In this document: piece by piece, positions 35,545 through 44,870 of the stretch | How the letters are laid out: every line of letters starts with the position of its first letter | Position numbering within the stretch: position 1 is the stretch's first letter | Source: Magnetococcales bacterium | GTDB taxonomy: Bacteria; Pseudomonadota; Magnetococcia; Magnetococcales; Magnetaquicoccaceae | Direction: 5' to 3' | NCBI GenBank assembly: GCA_015231755.1 | Contig: JADGAZ010000018.1 | Location: 19,142-83,141, forward strand | DNA: 64,000 nt | Program-made: the position numbers and the translations under genes | Notes under the pieces: model-generated | Databases searched by the model: none | Told to the model about the DNA's origin: nothing | The model's input: only the letters and a program-made list of their open reading frames with translations

Positions 35545-38412
35545 ATGCCCAACAAGACAGCAGAGAACATCCAGTTTTTTTTCAAAAAGCTACAATATAC
35601 GGATCTAAATACTCAAAGAGATGCGATTGACAACAAAACAAACCACCTCGCAAACATCTATTCAAAGATGCAGGATGATCTTAATCTATTCTTCTTCAAT
35701 GATATCAACAGCAACGAATGGCTAAGATCCATGTATGTTGTACCCAATCACGAGAACACACCAGAAATTAACGACTGTTACGTTGATTATTTCAAATATT
35801 TACTACAACTCAAGAGGCTAAAAAATCCGGTCGACACATTCACAAACATGATCACCTCACCGTTATTGTTAAACGAGAAGATCATCATGGCAGGATGCCC
35901 AGGAACCGGAAAATCATCACTGATCAATCATCTTTCAAGGACTTTAAATATAGAATCAACCATCATTTCATCGTCGAACTTCGATAATTTTAACTCCACC
36001 AATAAAAATGAAATAATGGATCGCATTCTCAACGAGATCGAATCGGAAACAGAAACAAAATCTCAAGGAAACATCCATAACAGAATCAGACAACTACAAA
36101 AGATAAAAGACAAGAAAATAATCCTACATTTTATTGATAATATAGACAGAACCAGAAACACTCCAGTTGAACAACTCGTCTTTGAGACAGCTTTCAATCT
36201 ACATGATTCTTTGATTCAGAAAGATACAATCAATAGTACAAAGTGGATCTTCGTTATTTCATTAAGAAGAAGCACACTGTTTCAACTCTTTGTTGACCAG
36301 AAATCTGAATTTGTACGCAAGGCCCATAAAATTTTTCTACTCCCTCCACCTCCTCTTGCGGAAGTCTTTGAGAAACGCCTGGCAGCTATGGAGATTTATG
36401 CGCACAAGTTCATTCACAACAATCCAGTTATCGCGAAAGTAAGAATTGAACACGAAGGAAGGGAATACCATGTTGAGATAACAAGAAAAGACGCTTTCTT
36501 ACTTCTGAAACAGTTCATGAACAATCTCGATGAAGAAGCTTACGCCTATTTGCATAATATTACTCTTGGAGGAGTCAGATCACAACTCAGAATATTCCCA
36601 GAAATCCTGAAAACAAAATCCTTCTCAGAATCCAGAATCTCTATTGCAATCATAGGGCTAATTAAAGATGTTTATTGTAAAACAAAAACTTATGACAATC
36701 AAATAAACGAAAAAATAACCCAGAAAGATATTATCTATGCGCTTGATGGATTCCCATTCGCCATTCTTGATAACAATCTTGATTTCATTTGCGATCAGAA
36801 TCTGTTCGACAACCTTCAATCCAATGACCACAATGACGACTTCTCAAACACGATCCACACAAAAAATGAGAAATACAAAACACGTCCCAGATGGCAAAAC
36901 TTCCTTGTAAAGATAAGGATACTTCAATATCTGACAATCAAATACTCAAGACTCATTGACGAAGATTCTGGCGAATGCCTCACTTCCATACTGTATCAGT
37001 TCCAAAAGATCGGATACGATGAAAAAGATATAACTTTAGCTCTTATCTCTTTAATCAATTCACGACTGGTTTTGAGTACGGATCTGAGAGGAAAAAATAT
37101 TCGCTATAACAAGTTGGAACATATCGTCGTATCCCCCCTCGGCACCTATTATATGGAAAAGGTTCTCGACTCTTTTGCCTATTACGAAACTATAGTCGCC
37201 CATTGCCCCGTCAATTTCCAAATTCTGGGCAACTTTGGAACCAAAAGAAGATATTCATCTTATCATGTTGCAGAAATGATTAGAATAATTCAATTGGCTG
37301 AAACGACTGAAGAGTTCTATGCTACCAGAAACGAAGGCATCCACCTGCTAAACATGATTCGCAAAGAATATTTATGGAAAGAAATGAAAAATTTATGGTA
37401 TACTGTCTCCAAAGGATTCTATCGTGACAACGAATCCGACAACAAGGGGCGAGAAATCTTAAAGAAACTTCCAATAATGGGTTATGATTTCGATACATCT
37501 TACAAAGTGGATGAGCAATGCAAAAAATGCTTGTCCTTGCTATTAAGAACAGATCCTGCACGATTCAGGAATCCCTATCATTGCGACTCCTGGAGAAAAG
37601 AAAATATCAATCTCATCAAACCAGAACAGGAACAAACAATAGGTTACGAACTGTTTTTCATGCTGAAAATCGGAGACACGAAACCCCTTCTCGACGGTTA
37701 TCCAGACTGTGAGAATACTTTCTGTTCAGCAGGCAGCATTATCGAAAAAATCAGATTTCTTGGAGGGGAACGCTTCAATGGCACTTCTGTGGCGAACAAT
37801 TTACTGAACCTTGACAAAATATTCATTAAAACACTGTTCAAAACGGCAGAAAAATTATGTTCAGAAAATAATCATATCAGATTCCTCTCCATCAACCTGG
37901 CTCAAGAAACATTTGAAAGCCAAAAGAATATAGAAATAACTCTCAACCAATTAACAAATGAAACTTCATGCAGAAAAATTATCTTTGAGATACCTGAAGA
38001 ACATAATCCCAGTCAATTCGTTCATTCAATATCAAAGATAATATCAATTTTTCACGAGGACCAAACACTCAAAATCGGAAAGGATGATATCCTATCCAAA
38101 AAAGCAACAGCCACCGAACATTATTATACAAAAGACATTATGAGACATGTCGCCTTTGAGAAACTGGACTGGGAAACCTTTCAACAGATGCACGACGACC
38201 TGGAAATGCATAAAAGACTCGCTGATGTCATCCTAGGCAGGTGCAAAGCGATGCAAGAGCATGGTGGATATTTTGTTGTGGAGGGGGTACAGGAGAGACA
38301 TATGGAATTCATCTTGAATCTGTTCAATATCCCTCCTGCCAATAGTGAGATCCCACCTTACAGACCGAATAATCTATGCATTCAGTCCAACAAACTGGCC
38401 TTCAAGAATTGA
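35545..38412 (+). CDS. Large P-loop (STAND/AAA-type) NTPase with a divergent C-terminal EAL-like domain
   Basis: A 955-residue soluble protein with an AGGAGG site 6 bp before the ATG. Residues 112-280 look like a STAND/AAA NTPase: Walker A AGCPGTGKSS (116-125), Walker B IILHFIDNIDR (192-202) and a sensor strand WIFVISLRRS (234-243). Residues 448-545 look like a winged helix. Residues about 688-945 follow the EAL phosphodiesterase layout: TIGYELFFML (698-707, ELF for EAL), LSINLA (Asn784), FEIPE (Glu815), KDDI (Asp847-848), EKLD (Lys873) and VVEGVQ (Glu913), with spacings close to true EAL domains. Metal-site residues are mostly kept but FGTG of DDFGTG and the final Gln are lost, so c-di-GMP binding rather than hydrolysis is my guess. 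The gene is far more AT-rich than its neighbours, implying transfer. No partner gene adjoins it. Confidence 0.75.
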   Translation: MPNKTAENIQFFFKKLQYTDLNTQRDAIDNKTNHLANIYSKMQDDLNLFFFNDINSNEWLRSMYVVPNHENTPEINDCYVDYFKYLLQLKRLKNPVDTFTNMITSPLLLNEKIIMAGCPGTGKSSLINHLSRTLNIESTIISSSNFDNFNSTNKNEIMDRILNEIESETETKSQGNIHNRIRQLQKIKDKKIILHFIDNIDRTRNTPVEQLVFETAFNLHDSLIQKDTINSTKWIFVISLRRSTLFQLFVDQKSEFVRKAHKIFLLPPPPLAEVFEKRLAAMEIYAHKFIHNNPVIAKVRIEHEGREYHVEITRKDAFLLLKQFMNNLDEEAYAYLHNITLGGVRSQLRIFPEILKTKSFSESRISIAIIGLIKDVYCKTKTYDNQINEKITQKDIIYALDGFPFAILDNNLDFICDQNLFDNLQSNDHNDDFSNTIHTKNEKYKTRPRWQNFLVKIRILQYLTIKYSRLIDEDSGECLTSILYQFQKIGYDEKDITLALISLINSRLVLSTDLRGKNIRYNKLEHIVVSPLGTYYMEKVLDSFAYYETIVAHCPVNFQILGNFGTKRRYSSYHVAEMIRIIQLAETTEEFYATRNEGIHLLNMIRKEYLWKEMKNLWYTVSKGFYRDNESDNKGREILKKLPIMGYDFDTSYKVDEQCKKCLSLLLRTDPARFRNPYHCDSWRKENINLIKPEQEQTIGYELFFMLKIGDTKPLLDGYPDCENTFCSAGSIIEKIRFLGGERFNGTSVANNLLNLDKIFIKTLFKTAEKLCSENNHIRFLSINLAQETFESQKNIEITLNQLTNETSCRKIIFEIPEEHNPSQFVHSISKIISIFHEDQTLKIGKDDILSKKATATEHYYTKDIMRHVAFEKLDWETFQQMHDDLEMHKRLADVILGRCKAMQEHGGYFVVEGVQERHMEFILNLFNIPPANSEIPPYRPNNLCIQSNKLAFKN

Positions 38413-38451
38413 ACTACAGGATTTCCAACAGATCATCATAAAACAAACAAA

Positions 38452-38487
38452 GGGGTGGTTTATGTCCTCTTCAACATAAACCACCCC
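38452..38487. terminator. Bidirectional terminator between the NTPase-EAL gene and rne
   Basis: A perfect 13-bp inverted repeat, GGGGTGGTTTATG and CATAAACCACCCC, with a 10-nt loop lies between two convergent genes. On the minus strand it is followed by a T-rich tract (TTTGTTTGTTTTATG), so it best serves rne. Confidence 0.85.
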
Positions 38488-38503
38488 CATTCATCTAACC
38501 CGC

Positions 38504-41500
38504 TCACTCCTCCCAGGGAGGAGAAAGATCTTCGGATCGGATTGCCAATTCCGCTTTGGGCTTGGGCTCCGGCTTAGGTTCGGGCTTGGGCTCCGGCTTA
38601 GGTTCGGGCTTGGGCTCCGGCTTAGGTTCGGGCTTGGCCTCTGGCGCGGAATCGGATTTCGATTCCGCTTTGGGCTTGGGTTCCGCCTTGGGCCGGGGTT
38701 GGGATTTGGGGGTCTGATCCGGCTCCGCAGCAGGACTCACCTCCCCGTCTGCGGGGGGTGCCTCCCCTGATGAAGCAGCGGACTCTTCCCCTTCGACGGC
38801 GCCAGCGGCTCGACGGGAGGCGGCGGTGGAACGACGGCGCCGTCTCCGACGGGGGGCCCGGGTCTTGCCTTCCGAGGTGACGGCTGACTCCTCCTCGCCG
38901 CCACTCTCCTCCTCCGGTGCCTCGGTGGTGTCCGGCTCTTCGGATACGACAGGACGGGGAGGCGTGGCCTTTTTCACCGATCGGGGTGCCTTGGTGACCT
39001 CGGGTTGGGCCAGGATGAACAGCCCTGGGGCGGCTTCCATGGCCTGCACCCCCGGAATCACGGGTGTGGACTCCTCCTCTTCCTCATCGTCGCCTTCGTC
39101 GCCGGACTCGATATCGGCCTGCAACTCACCGGGACGCAACGCGACCGAGGATTGAGCCGACTTGCGACGACGACGACGACGACGTTTCTTCTTTTCCACC
39201 GTCTCCGTGGGAGCGGCGGTTTCCTGCTCCCCCTCTTCCCCGGGAGCAGTGGTCATGGCGGGCTGAGCGGTCGGCTTGGGGGTGGACTGCGGCTTGACTT
39301 CGGCCTTGGCGCGCACCGGTTCCTGAACCGAGGCCGGCGGGGCGGAAGACGCGCCGTTCCGGGCCGAACGGGATGAACCACCCGCGTTTTTGTTGCCCTT
39401 CTGCTCGGCCAACTCTTCCGGCGTGGGGGCGACCTTGGGACGCTCGGCCCGCTCCACCCGGTATTCCGGAGTTTGCAGGGTTTCGTCCCCCTGAATCAAA
39501 AGCGGTACCTGACTCTCCCCCTCCAGGGCGGCCAACTGGGCGCGCTTGTGGTTGAGCAGATAGTTGGCCACATCCAGGGAGGTGCGATACACGATGCGCG
39601 TATAACGGTTCTTAGAGACATCCTCTTCCAGCATGCGGAACAGATGAATGGCCGTGGACTCCACGGAACGGATCGTACCCAACCCCTTGCAGCGGGGACA
39701 CTCCATGCGATTGGTTTCGCTGAAGGTGGGTTTCATGCGCTGACGGGACAACTCCAACAGGCCGAACTGGGAAATCTTGCCCAGTTGAATCTTGGCGCGA
39801 TCCAATTTCAAGGCTTCGCGCATCTGGCGTTCCACCTCCAGATTGTGCTTCTTGTCCTCCATGTCGATGAAATCGATCACGATCAATCCGCCCAGATCCC
39901 GCAAACGCAACTGCCGGGCAATCTCCTCGGTGGCCTGGAGATTGGTCTTGAAGGCGGTGGTCTCCACGTCCTTCTCCCGGGTGGAGCGACCGGAGTTGAT
40001 GTCGATGGTCACCATGGCCTCGGTAGGCTCGATGACGATGTACCCTCCGGATTTCAGTTGAATCACCCGTTCATGCATGGACTCGATCTGATTTTCGATC
40101 TGAAAACGGGAAAAAATCGGCTGCGGTTCCTTGTAGGGCTGAACCACCTTCATGTAGCGGGGCATGAGCAGACGCATGAAATCCTTGCCGCGCCGATAGC
40201 CCTCATGACCTTCGATGAGAATTTCGGTCATGTCGGTGCTGTAGAGATCCCGGATGGTGCGCATGATGAGATCCCCCTCCTCATGGATCACCATGGGCCC
40301 TTCGGCCTGGGCGGCATTATCGAGGATTTTCTTCCACAAGCGCAGCAGATAGTTCAGATCCCGGATAATCTCCCGTTTGGTGCGTCCCAATCCGGCGGTG
40401 CGAATGATGAGACTCACCTGACCGGGAATGGCGATGGTCTCGATGATTTCTTTGAGTTTCTTGCGTTCCAGGCTGTCGGTGATCTTGCGGGAGATGCCTC
40501 CGCCCCCTTCGTTTTCCGGCAGAAGCACGGCATAGCGTCCAGCCAGGGACAGATTGGTGGTCAACGAGGCACCCTTGTTGCCCCGTGGCTCCTTGACCAC
40601 CTGCACCAGCAGTTTCTGTCCCCGGGTGAGAATCTTCTGAATGGGCAGCCGTTGCCGGCGGGGAAAACGTTTGAAGGTGTCGAGCAACGGGGAGCCGTCG
40701 TCATCGATCTCCACCTCGTTGTCCAGATCGTCCGGGAGGGATCCGGATTCACCGCCAGAGAGGTGCCCGGACTCCTCATCACCGGCACCCGCTTCTTCGT
40801 AGAGATCTTCGCCGGACGGCTCACCACCGGCAGCATCGTCGCCGGACTCACCATCATCGCCAGACATCGCCGCGTCGGTGGACTCTTCGCCGGACTCGTC
40901 ACCATCGGCAATCGCCGCGCCGGAAGCCTCTTCCCCATCCTCCACCTCTTCGAGCGGATATGCCGGAAAATCGGACGCCTCCACGTCGGTCTCGTGTGTT
41001 TCGGACTCCTGGCAGGACTCCAGCACGCCATCCGGATCCACGGATACGATTGCCACCGGCATCACCACTTCCGCGAAGGCTGGCGTCCGGATTGCGGCCA
41101 TGACGGGTTCCGCCGCAGATTCGGGAAGATCGACCACCGGGACCGGCACCGCGGCGGATGTGGGCGCCTGAAGCTTTACCGGTTTTTCCGGCTGCTTTTC
41201 CTCATCCTCATCGTCATAATCTTCATCGTACTCCCCTTCCTCATCGTCTTCGGGTTCCGGGAGAGGCAAAGGCAGATATTCACCCCGTTCCCCCTTGTCG
41301 TTGGTGGGGTAGTATTTGGGATGAATGTCGTTGACCGAAAGGAATCCCTGGCGTCCGCCGCCGAAGTCAATGAAAGCGGCCTGAAGAGACGGCTCGACAC
41401 GGGAAACGCGAGCCAGATAGATGTTGCCTTTGATTTGCTCCCGGCTTGATGTTTCAATGTCCAGATCGATCAGTTTGTTGTCCTGGACGATGGCGACGCG

Positions 41501-41551
41501 GATCTCTTCCGGATGGGTGGCATCCACCAGCATACGCTTGGTCATGGTCAT
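38504..41551 (-). CDS. rne: Ribonuclease E
   Basis: The essential single-strand endoribonuclease and degradosome scaffold. From ATG 41551 the product is 1015 residues; ATGs at 41545 and 41533 are alternatives. It has the S1 start (KRMLVDATHPEEIRVAIV, YLARVSRVEPSLQAAFIDFG), interrupted at about residues 90-297 by a highly acidic insert, then the RNase H/5'-sensor region, the DNase-I-like catalytic part (VTIDINSGRST and VIDFIDMEDKKHN with the metal-binding Asp residues), and the Zn-link ECPRCKGLGT. The C-terminal scaffold is disordered with basic clusters (KKKRRRRRRRKS; PRRRRRRRST) and a PEPK repeat. It is divergent from rluC, the same arrangement as in enterobacteria. Confidence 0.96.
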   Translation of the reverse strand: MTMTKRMLVDATHPEEIRVAIVQDNKLIDLDIETSSREQIKGNIYLARVSRVEPSLQAAFIDFGGGRQGFLSVNDIHPKYYPTNDKGERGEYLPLPLPEPEDDEEGEYDEDYDDEDEEKQPEKPVKLQAPTSAAVPVPVVDLPESAAEPVMAAIRTPAFAEVVMPVAIVSVDPDGVLESCQESETHETDVEASDFPAYPLEEVEDGEEASGAAIADGDESGEESTDAAMSGDDGESGDDAAGGEPSGEDLYEEAGAGDEESGHLSGGESGSLPDDLDNEVEIDDDGSPLLDTFKRFPRRQRLPIQKILTRGQKLLVQVVKEPRGNKGASLTTNLSLAGRYAVLLPENEGGGGISRKITDSLERKKLKEIIETIAIPGQVSLIIRTAGLGRTKREIIRDLNYLLRLWKKILDNAAQAEGPMVIHEEGDLIMRTIRDLYSTDMTEILIEGHEGYRRGKDFMRLLMPRYMKVVQPYKEPQPIFSRFQIENQIESMHERVIQLKSGGYIVIEPTEAMVTIDINSGRSTREKDVETTAFKTNLQATEEIARQLRLRDLGGLIVIDFIDMEDKKHNLEVERQMREALKLDRAKIQLGKISQFGLLELSRQRMKPTFSETNRMECPRCKGLGTIRSVESTAIHLFRMLEEDVSKNRYTRIVYRTSLDVANYLLNHKRAQLAALEGESQVPLLIQGDETLQTPEYRVERAERPKVAPTPEELAEQKGNKNAGGSSRSARNGASSAPPASVQEPVRAKAEVKPQSTPKPTAQPAMTTAPGEEGEQETAAPTETVEKKKRRRRRRRKSAQSSVALRPGELQADIESGDEGDDEEEEESTPVIPGVQAMEAAPGLFILAQPEVTKAPRSVKKATPPRPVVSEEPDTTEAPEEESGGEEESAVTSEGKTRAPRRRRRRRSTAASRRAAGAVEGEESAASSGEAPPADGEVSPAAEPDQTPKSQPRPKAEPKPKAESKSDSAPEAKPEPKPEPKPEPKPEPKPEPKPEPKPKAELAIRSEDLSPPWEE
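38567..38638 (-). repeat. 24-bp tandem repeat encoding PEPKPEPK in RNase E
   Basis: Three consecutive 24-bp units (plus-strand unit CTCCGGCTTAGGTTCGGGCT then TGGG) with a degenerate extension on both sides. They encode alternating Pro-Glu-Pro-Lys in the disordered C terminus. 24 is a multiple of 3, so copy-number change would not break the frame. Confidence 0.9.
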
Positions 41552-41815
41552 GGTTGGGCTTGCTCTCCTGTATGGATTGGCCTTGAGATCCGCCGCACAA
41601 TCCGCGACTCGCATCGGTGGCGAGCTCCTCGGAATGCAACGGAAAACAGGCGGTTTCGGGTCATCCGGGGCCAAAGCCGCCGGGATAAAATCATCAATCG
41701 TGAATCAAGAAAAAATGGCGCGAGGTGGATGAGACGATCCACCCACGTCAAGCCGGGGCGGGGATGTCCCATCACTTCCTCAAATCAAATAATATCATTA
41801 TAGGATCTTTTATCC

Positions 41816-42937
41816 ATGGAAGCAAAGCCGCTTGAAGAATATCCCACACCACGCACACCGGTACGTCGCATTCTGGTGAGCGCACAGGAGGCGGAGATGC
41901 GTCTGGACCGGTTTCTGATGGCCCACAATCCGGGAGCGCCCCCCTCTTTGGTGCAGCGCTGGCTGCGTACCGGGCAGACGCGGGTGAACGGCGGACGGGC
42001 GCAGGGCGGTCATCGCCTGACGGTGGGCGAAGAGGTCCGGGTGCCACCGTTCGAGGCCCGGGAGCCTTCCAGACGGTCGGACGAAGCGCCGGAGTGGGCC
42101 ATTCAGGCCTTGGGTTCCCGGATCGTGTGGCGGGACCAGTGGCTGCTGGTGCTGGACAAGCCCCAGGGCATGCCGGTTCACGGCGGCAGCGGTCAGGAGT
42201 GGGGGGTGGTGGATGCCATGCGCACCCTGTTGCAACGGGAAGGCAAAGGGGAAATCCCGGAGTTGTGTCACCGGCTGGACAAGGAGACCTCCGGATGCCT
42301 GCTGTTCGCCCTGGACAAAAGCAGCGCGCGCCGCATGAGCGGTGCTTTCCAGTCCAAGGAAGTGGACAAGGAGTACTGGGCCTGGGTTGCCGGTGCCCCC
42401 CGGGACGAAACCGGCGTGATCGAACAGCCCTTGATCAAGGGAGCCACCCGTGGGGGGGAACGCATGGTGGTGACCGGGAAAAATCAGGGGTTGAGCGCCC
42501 GCACCCGATACCGGGTCTTGAAACGCCATGGGGGTCTCAGTCTGGTGGCGGCCTATCCGGACACGGGACGCACCCATCAAATCCGGGTGCATCTGCAATG
42601 GCTGGGGCATCCGGTGGCCGGGGACGGAAAATACGGCAACGAACCCCTGAACCACTGGTTGCGCAGTCAAGGGGTGACCCGGATGGCCCTGCACGCCCGG
42701 AAGATCCGTCTGACCCATCCAACCACCGGGGAACGGCTGGAAATCGAAGCCCCGCTGGACGAAGGTTTCCAGAGGCTGGAACGCTTGGCCGCCCGGGGAC
42801 CGTCCCTCATTCCGCCAAATAGTGCAACAGACGCACCAGGCTTTCGGTCCCGGTCTCGAACGAAGGAAGATGGAGATTTTCGTCCGGAGCGTGGAGACAG
42901 GCGTCCGGCAATGAAAAACCGATCAGCAAGGTCTTGA
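41816..42937 (+). CDS. rluC: 23S rRNA pseudouridine synthase RluC/RluD type
   Basis: Modifies uridines in 23S rRNA. The protein has an N-terminal S4-like RNA-binding domain (MRLDRFLMAHNPGAPPSLVQRWLRTG), then the RluA-family catalytic domain with the Asp in CHRLDKETSGCLLFA, and the later YPDTGRTHQIRVHLQWLGHP. The family core ends near residue 325; about 48 extra residues, Arg/Ser rich, lie antisense to the dipeptidase gene. Divergence from rne mirrors the E. coli rne-rluC arrangement and favours RluC. AGGA lies 10 bp before the ATG. Confidence 0.92.
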   Translation: MEAKPLEEYPTPRTPVRRILVSAQEAEMRLDRFLMAHNPGAPPSLVQRWLRTGQTRVNGGRAQGGHRLTVGEEVRVPPFEAREPSRRSDEAPEWAIQALGSRIVWRDQWLLVLDKPQGMPVHGGSGQEWGVVDAMRTLLQREGKGEIPELCHRLDKETSGCLLFALDKSSARRMSGAFQSKEVDKEYWAWVAGAPRDETGVIEQPLIKGATRGGERMVVTGKNQGLSARTRYRVLKRHGGLSLVAAYPDTGRTHQIRVHLQWLGHPVAGDGKYGNEPLNHWLRSQGVTRMALHARKIRLTHPTTGERLEIEAPLDEGFQRLERLAARGPSLIPPNSATDAPGFRSRSRTKEDGDFRPERGDRRPAMKNRSARS

Positions 42938-44174
42938 GATTCAGGATCCGGTCAAAATCGGCGACCACGGGAATGGAGGCCCCCTCGCCGATGATCACCG
43001 GTTCCCGACCAAAGGATTCCCGCAGGGCGCGGCGGGCGGCGGTGATGGCGGGCAGATCCGGAGGCAATCGCCAGGGCATGCCGCCACCGGGAGCCGGTCT
43101 GATCTCCACCCGCACCCCATCCGGGGCCACGGCCCGCAGATGATCGGCCACCCGGGCCACCACCCGTTCCGGGCGTTGATCCGGCACCAACCGCATGGAA
43201 AGCTTGGCTTGGGCCTTGGAGGGCAGCACGGTCTTGGCCCCCGGACCGGTGTATCCACCCCACAGGCCATTGATTTCGATGGTGGGACGATACCACAGCC
43301 GTTCCAGAAGGGCATATCCCGCCTCGCCCCAGCCGTGTTCCAGACCGATCTCCCCCAGAAAGGCCGCCTCGTCGAAGGGCAATTGCGCCACCTGGGCCCG
43401 CTCCTGCGGGGTGGGATCCCGCACCTCTTCCAGAAATCCCGGCACGCGGATGGTGCCGTGTTCATCCTTCAAGGTGGACAGCATGCGGACCAGGATCTCC
43501 ACAGGATTGGCCACCGCGCCGCCGTAGCTGCCGGAGTGCAGATCCCGGGCCGGACCGGTCACCTCCACCTCCAGGGTGACCAGTCCCCGGAGTCCGGCGG
43601 TGATGGCCGGAATCCCCTCGGCCCACATGCCGGTATCCGAAACCATGGCCAGATCGGCACGCAACAGCTCTTTCCGTTGGTGCAGGAAGGGGGGAAGATG
43701 AAGACCGCCAATCTCCTCTTCCCCTTCGATCAAAAAGATCACGTTCACGGGCAAACGACCGGTGACCCGCAAAATGGCCGCCACGGCCTGCATGTGCATG
43801 AGGAGCTGTCCCTTGTCGTCCGCCGCGCCGCGGGCGAAAATCCGCTCATGGCGCACCGTGGGTTCAAAGGGCGGCGTGGTCCACAAGGCCACCGGATCCA
43901 CCGGTTGCACATCGTAATGACCATAAATCAACACCGTGGGACGACCCGGCGCATGCAGCCAACTGCCGGTGACGATGGGGTGTCCGTCGGTGGGATGGAT
44001 CTGAACGGATGTCAGGCCGGCACGTTCCAGAAAGGCCGCCGCCCACGCGGCGCAGCGCGCCATGTCCGGGATGTGTTCGGGATGACTGGAAATGGAGGGA
44101 AAACGCAACCAGGCGTTCAAATCCTCCAGTCGCGCCCCACGGGTGGCGCGCAGGGATTCCAGGATGGCGTGCAT
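42807..44174 (-). CDS. M20-family dipeptidase
   Basis: A metallopeptidase of the M20 (ArgE/DapE/carnosinase) family, 455 residues. Zinc and catalytic residues are visible: YGHYDVQPVDP, FARGAADDKGQ, IEGEEEIGG, MVSDTGMW, and a late CLHAPDENLHLPSFETG. The dimerisation domain lies in the middle (about residues 200-340, DLHSGSYGGAVANP). Substrates are dipeptides or peptide-like amides. The start is uncertain: ATG 44174 fits the family N terminus; TTG 44195 adds seven residues and neither has a good ribosome site. Its end overlaps rluC by 131 bp in convergent orientation. Confidence 0.9.
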   Translation of the reverse strand: MHAILESLRATRGARLEDLNAWLRFPSISSHPEHIPDMARCAAWAAAFLERAGLTSVQIHPTDGHPIVTGSWLHAPGRPTVLIYGHYDVQPVDPVALWTTPPFEPTVRHERIFARGAADDKGQLLMHMQAVAAILRVTGRLPVNVIFLIEGEEEIGGLHLPPFLHQRKELLRADLAMVSDTGMWAEGIPAITAGLRGLVTLEVEVTGPARDLHSGSYGGAVANPVEILVRMLSTLKDEHGTIRVPGFLEEVRDPTPQERAQVAQLPFDEAAFLGEIGLEHGWGEAGYALLERLWYRPTIEINGLWGGYTGPGAKTVLPSKAQAKLSMRLVPDQRPERVVARVADHLRAVAPDGVRVEIRPAPGGGMPWRLPPDLPAITAARRALRESFGREPVIIGEGASIPVVADFDRILNLKTLLIGFSLPDACLHAPDENLHLPSFETGTESLVRLLHYLAE

Positions 44175-44210
44175 GGCCTCTTGGACCCAAACCAAAAAGA
44201 AAGGAAAAAA

Positions 44211-44738
44211 TCAGGCCACCAGATCCCGGGGCGAAATCAAGGTGACCAGGGTGGCGCAACCGGGAGAAATCTGGGTCCAGTCGCTGGGCATGTGCAGATG
44301 GGCCACCGTGGCGGTCTTGACCAGCCCCGCCTCTCCATCCAGGTCTCCGGGCAACTCCATGGCGTGACGGGAGAGATAGGAAACCAGCATTTCCAATCCC
44401 GGATTATGCCCCACGATCATGGCGATGCGGGTCTGCTTGGGGAGTTCGGTCAACACCTCGATCAACTCTTCGGTGCCGGCCCCGTAGATGCGGGCATCCC
44501 ACTGCACGGCTTTTTTCTTGATGTCGAGCACCTTGCAGACCTCCAGAATGGTCTGTTTGGCGCGCAGAGCCGGAGAACTGACAATGAAATCGGGAATCAG
44601 ATCCTGATCCAGCAGCCATTGTCCCATGCGGGGGGCGTCCTGCAAGCCCCGCTTGGCCAATGGACGATCAAAATCAGAAGCCGCATCCGTGTCCCAAGCC
44701 GATTTGGCGTGACGCATAATGATCAATTGACGAGTCAT
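44211..44738 (-). CDS. sixA: SixA-type phosphohistidine phosphatase
   Basis: A 175-residue histidine-phosphatase-superfamily protein with the catalytic RHAKSAW at the N terminus and the second His in VGHNPGLEML. The short single-domain form is that of SixA, which removes phosphate from HPt histidines (ArcB, or PTS-Ntr proteins). That may be relevant because this window encodes an HPt-bearing hybrid kinase at 3.9 kb, although a link is conjecture. GAGG precedes the ATG. It lies 36 bp upstream of the dipeptidase gene on the same strand. Confidence 0.88.
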   Translation of the reverse strand: MTRQLIIMRHAKSAWDTDAASDFDRPLAKRGLQDAPRMGQWLLDQDLIPDFIVSSPALRAKQTILEVCKVLDIKKKAVQWDARIYGAGTEELIEVLTELPKQTRIAMIVGHNPGLEMLVSYLSRHAMELPGDLDGEAGLVKTATVAHLHMPSDWTQISPGCATLVTLISPRDLVA

Positions 44739-44870
44739 GGTGAAGTCGCCTCATGCTCGGGAGTGAAGTGGAGAATCGTCGGCGATCAGCATAGATTCCC
44801 GGGCAAAGGGTGTCAAGGCGAGGGAGGGGCTTCTTCATTCGGAAATTCCCGTCAATCCAGTCACCTTCGC

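Noticed and set aside
35132..38503. Integrative element or transposon around the AT-rich gene
   Set aside because: No integrase, transposase, terminal inverted repeats or duplicated target could be found; only composition suggests transfer.
38567..38638. Short tandem repeats that could suggest a CRISPR array
   Set aside because: The units are directly adjacent without spacers and encode PEPK repeats within rne.
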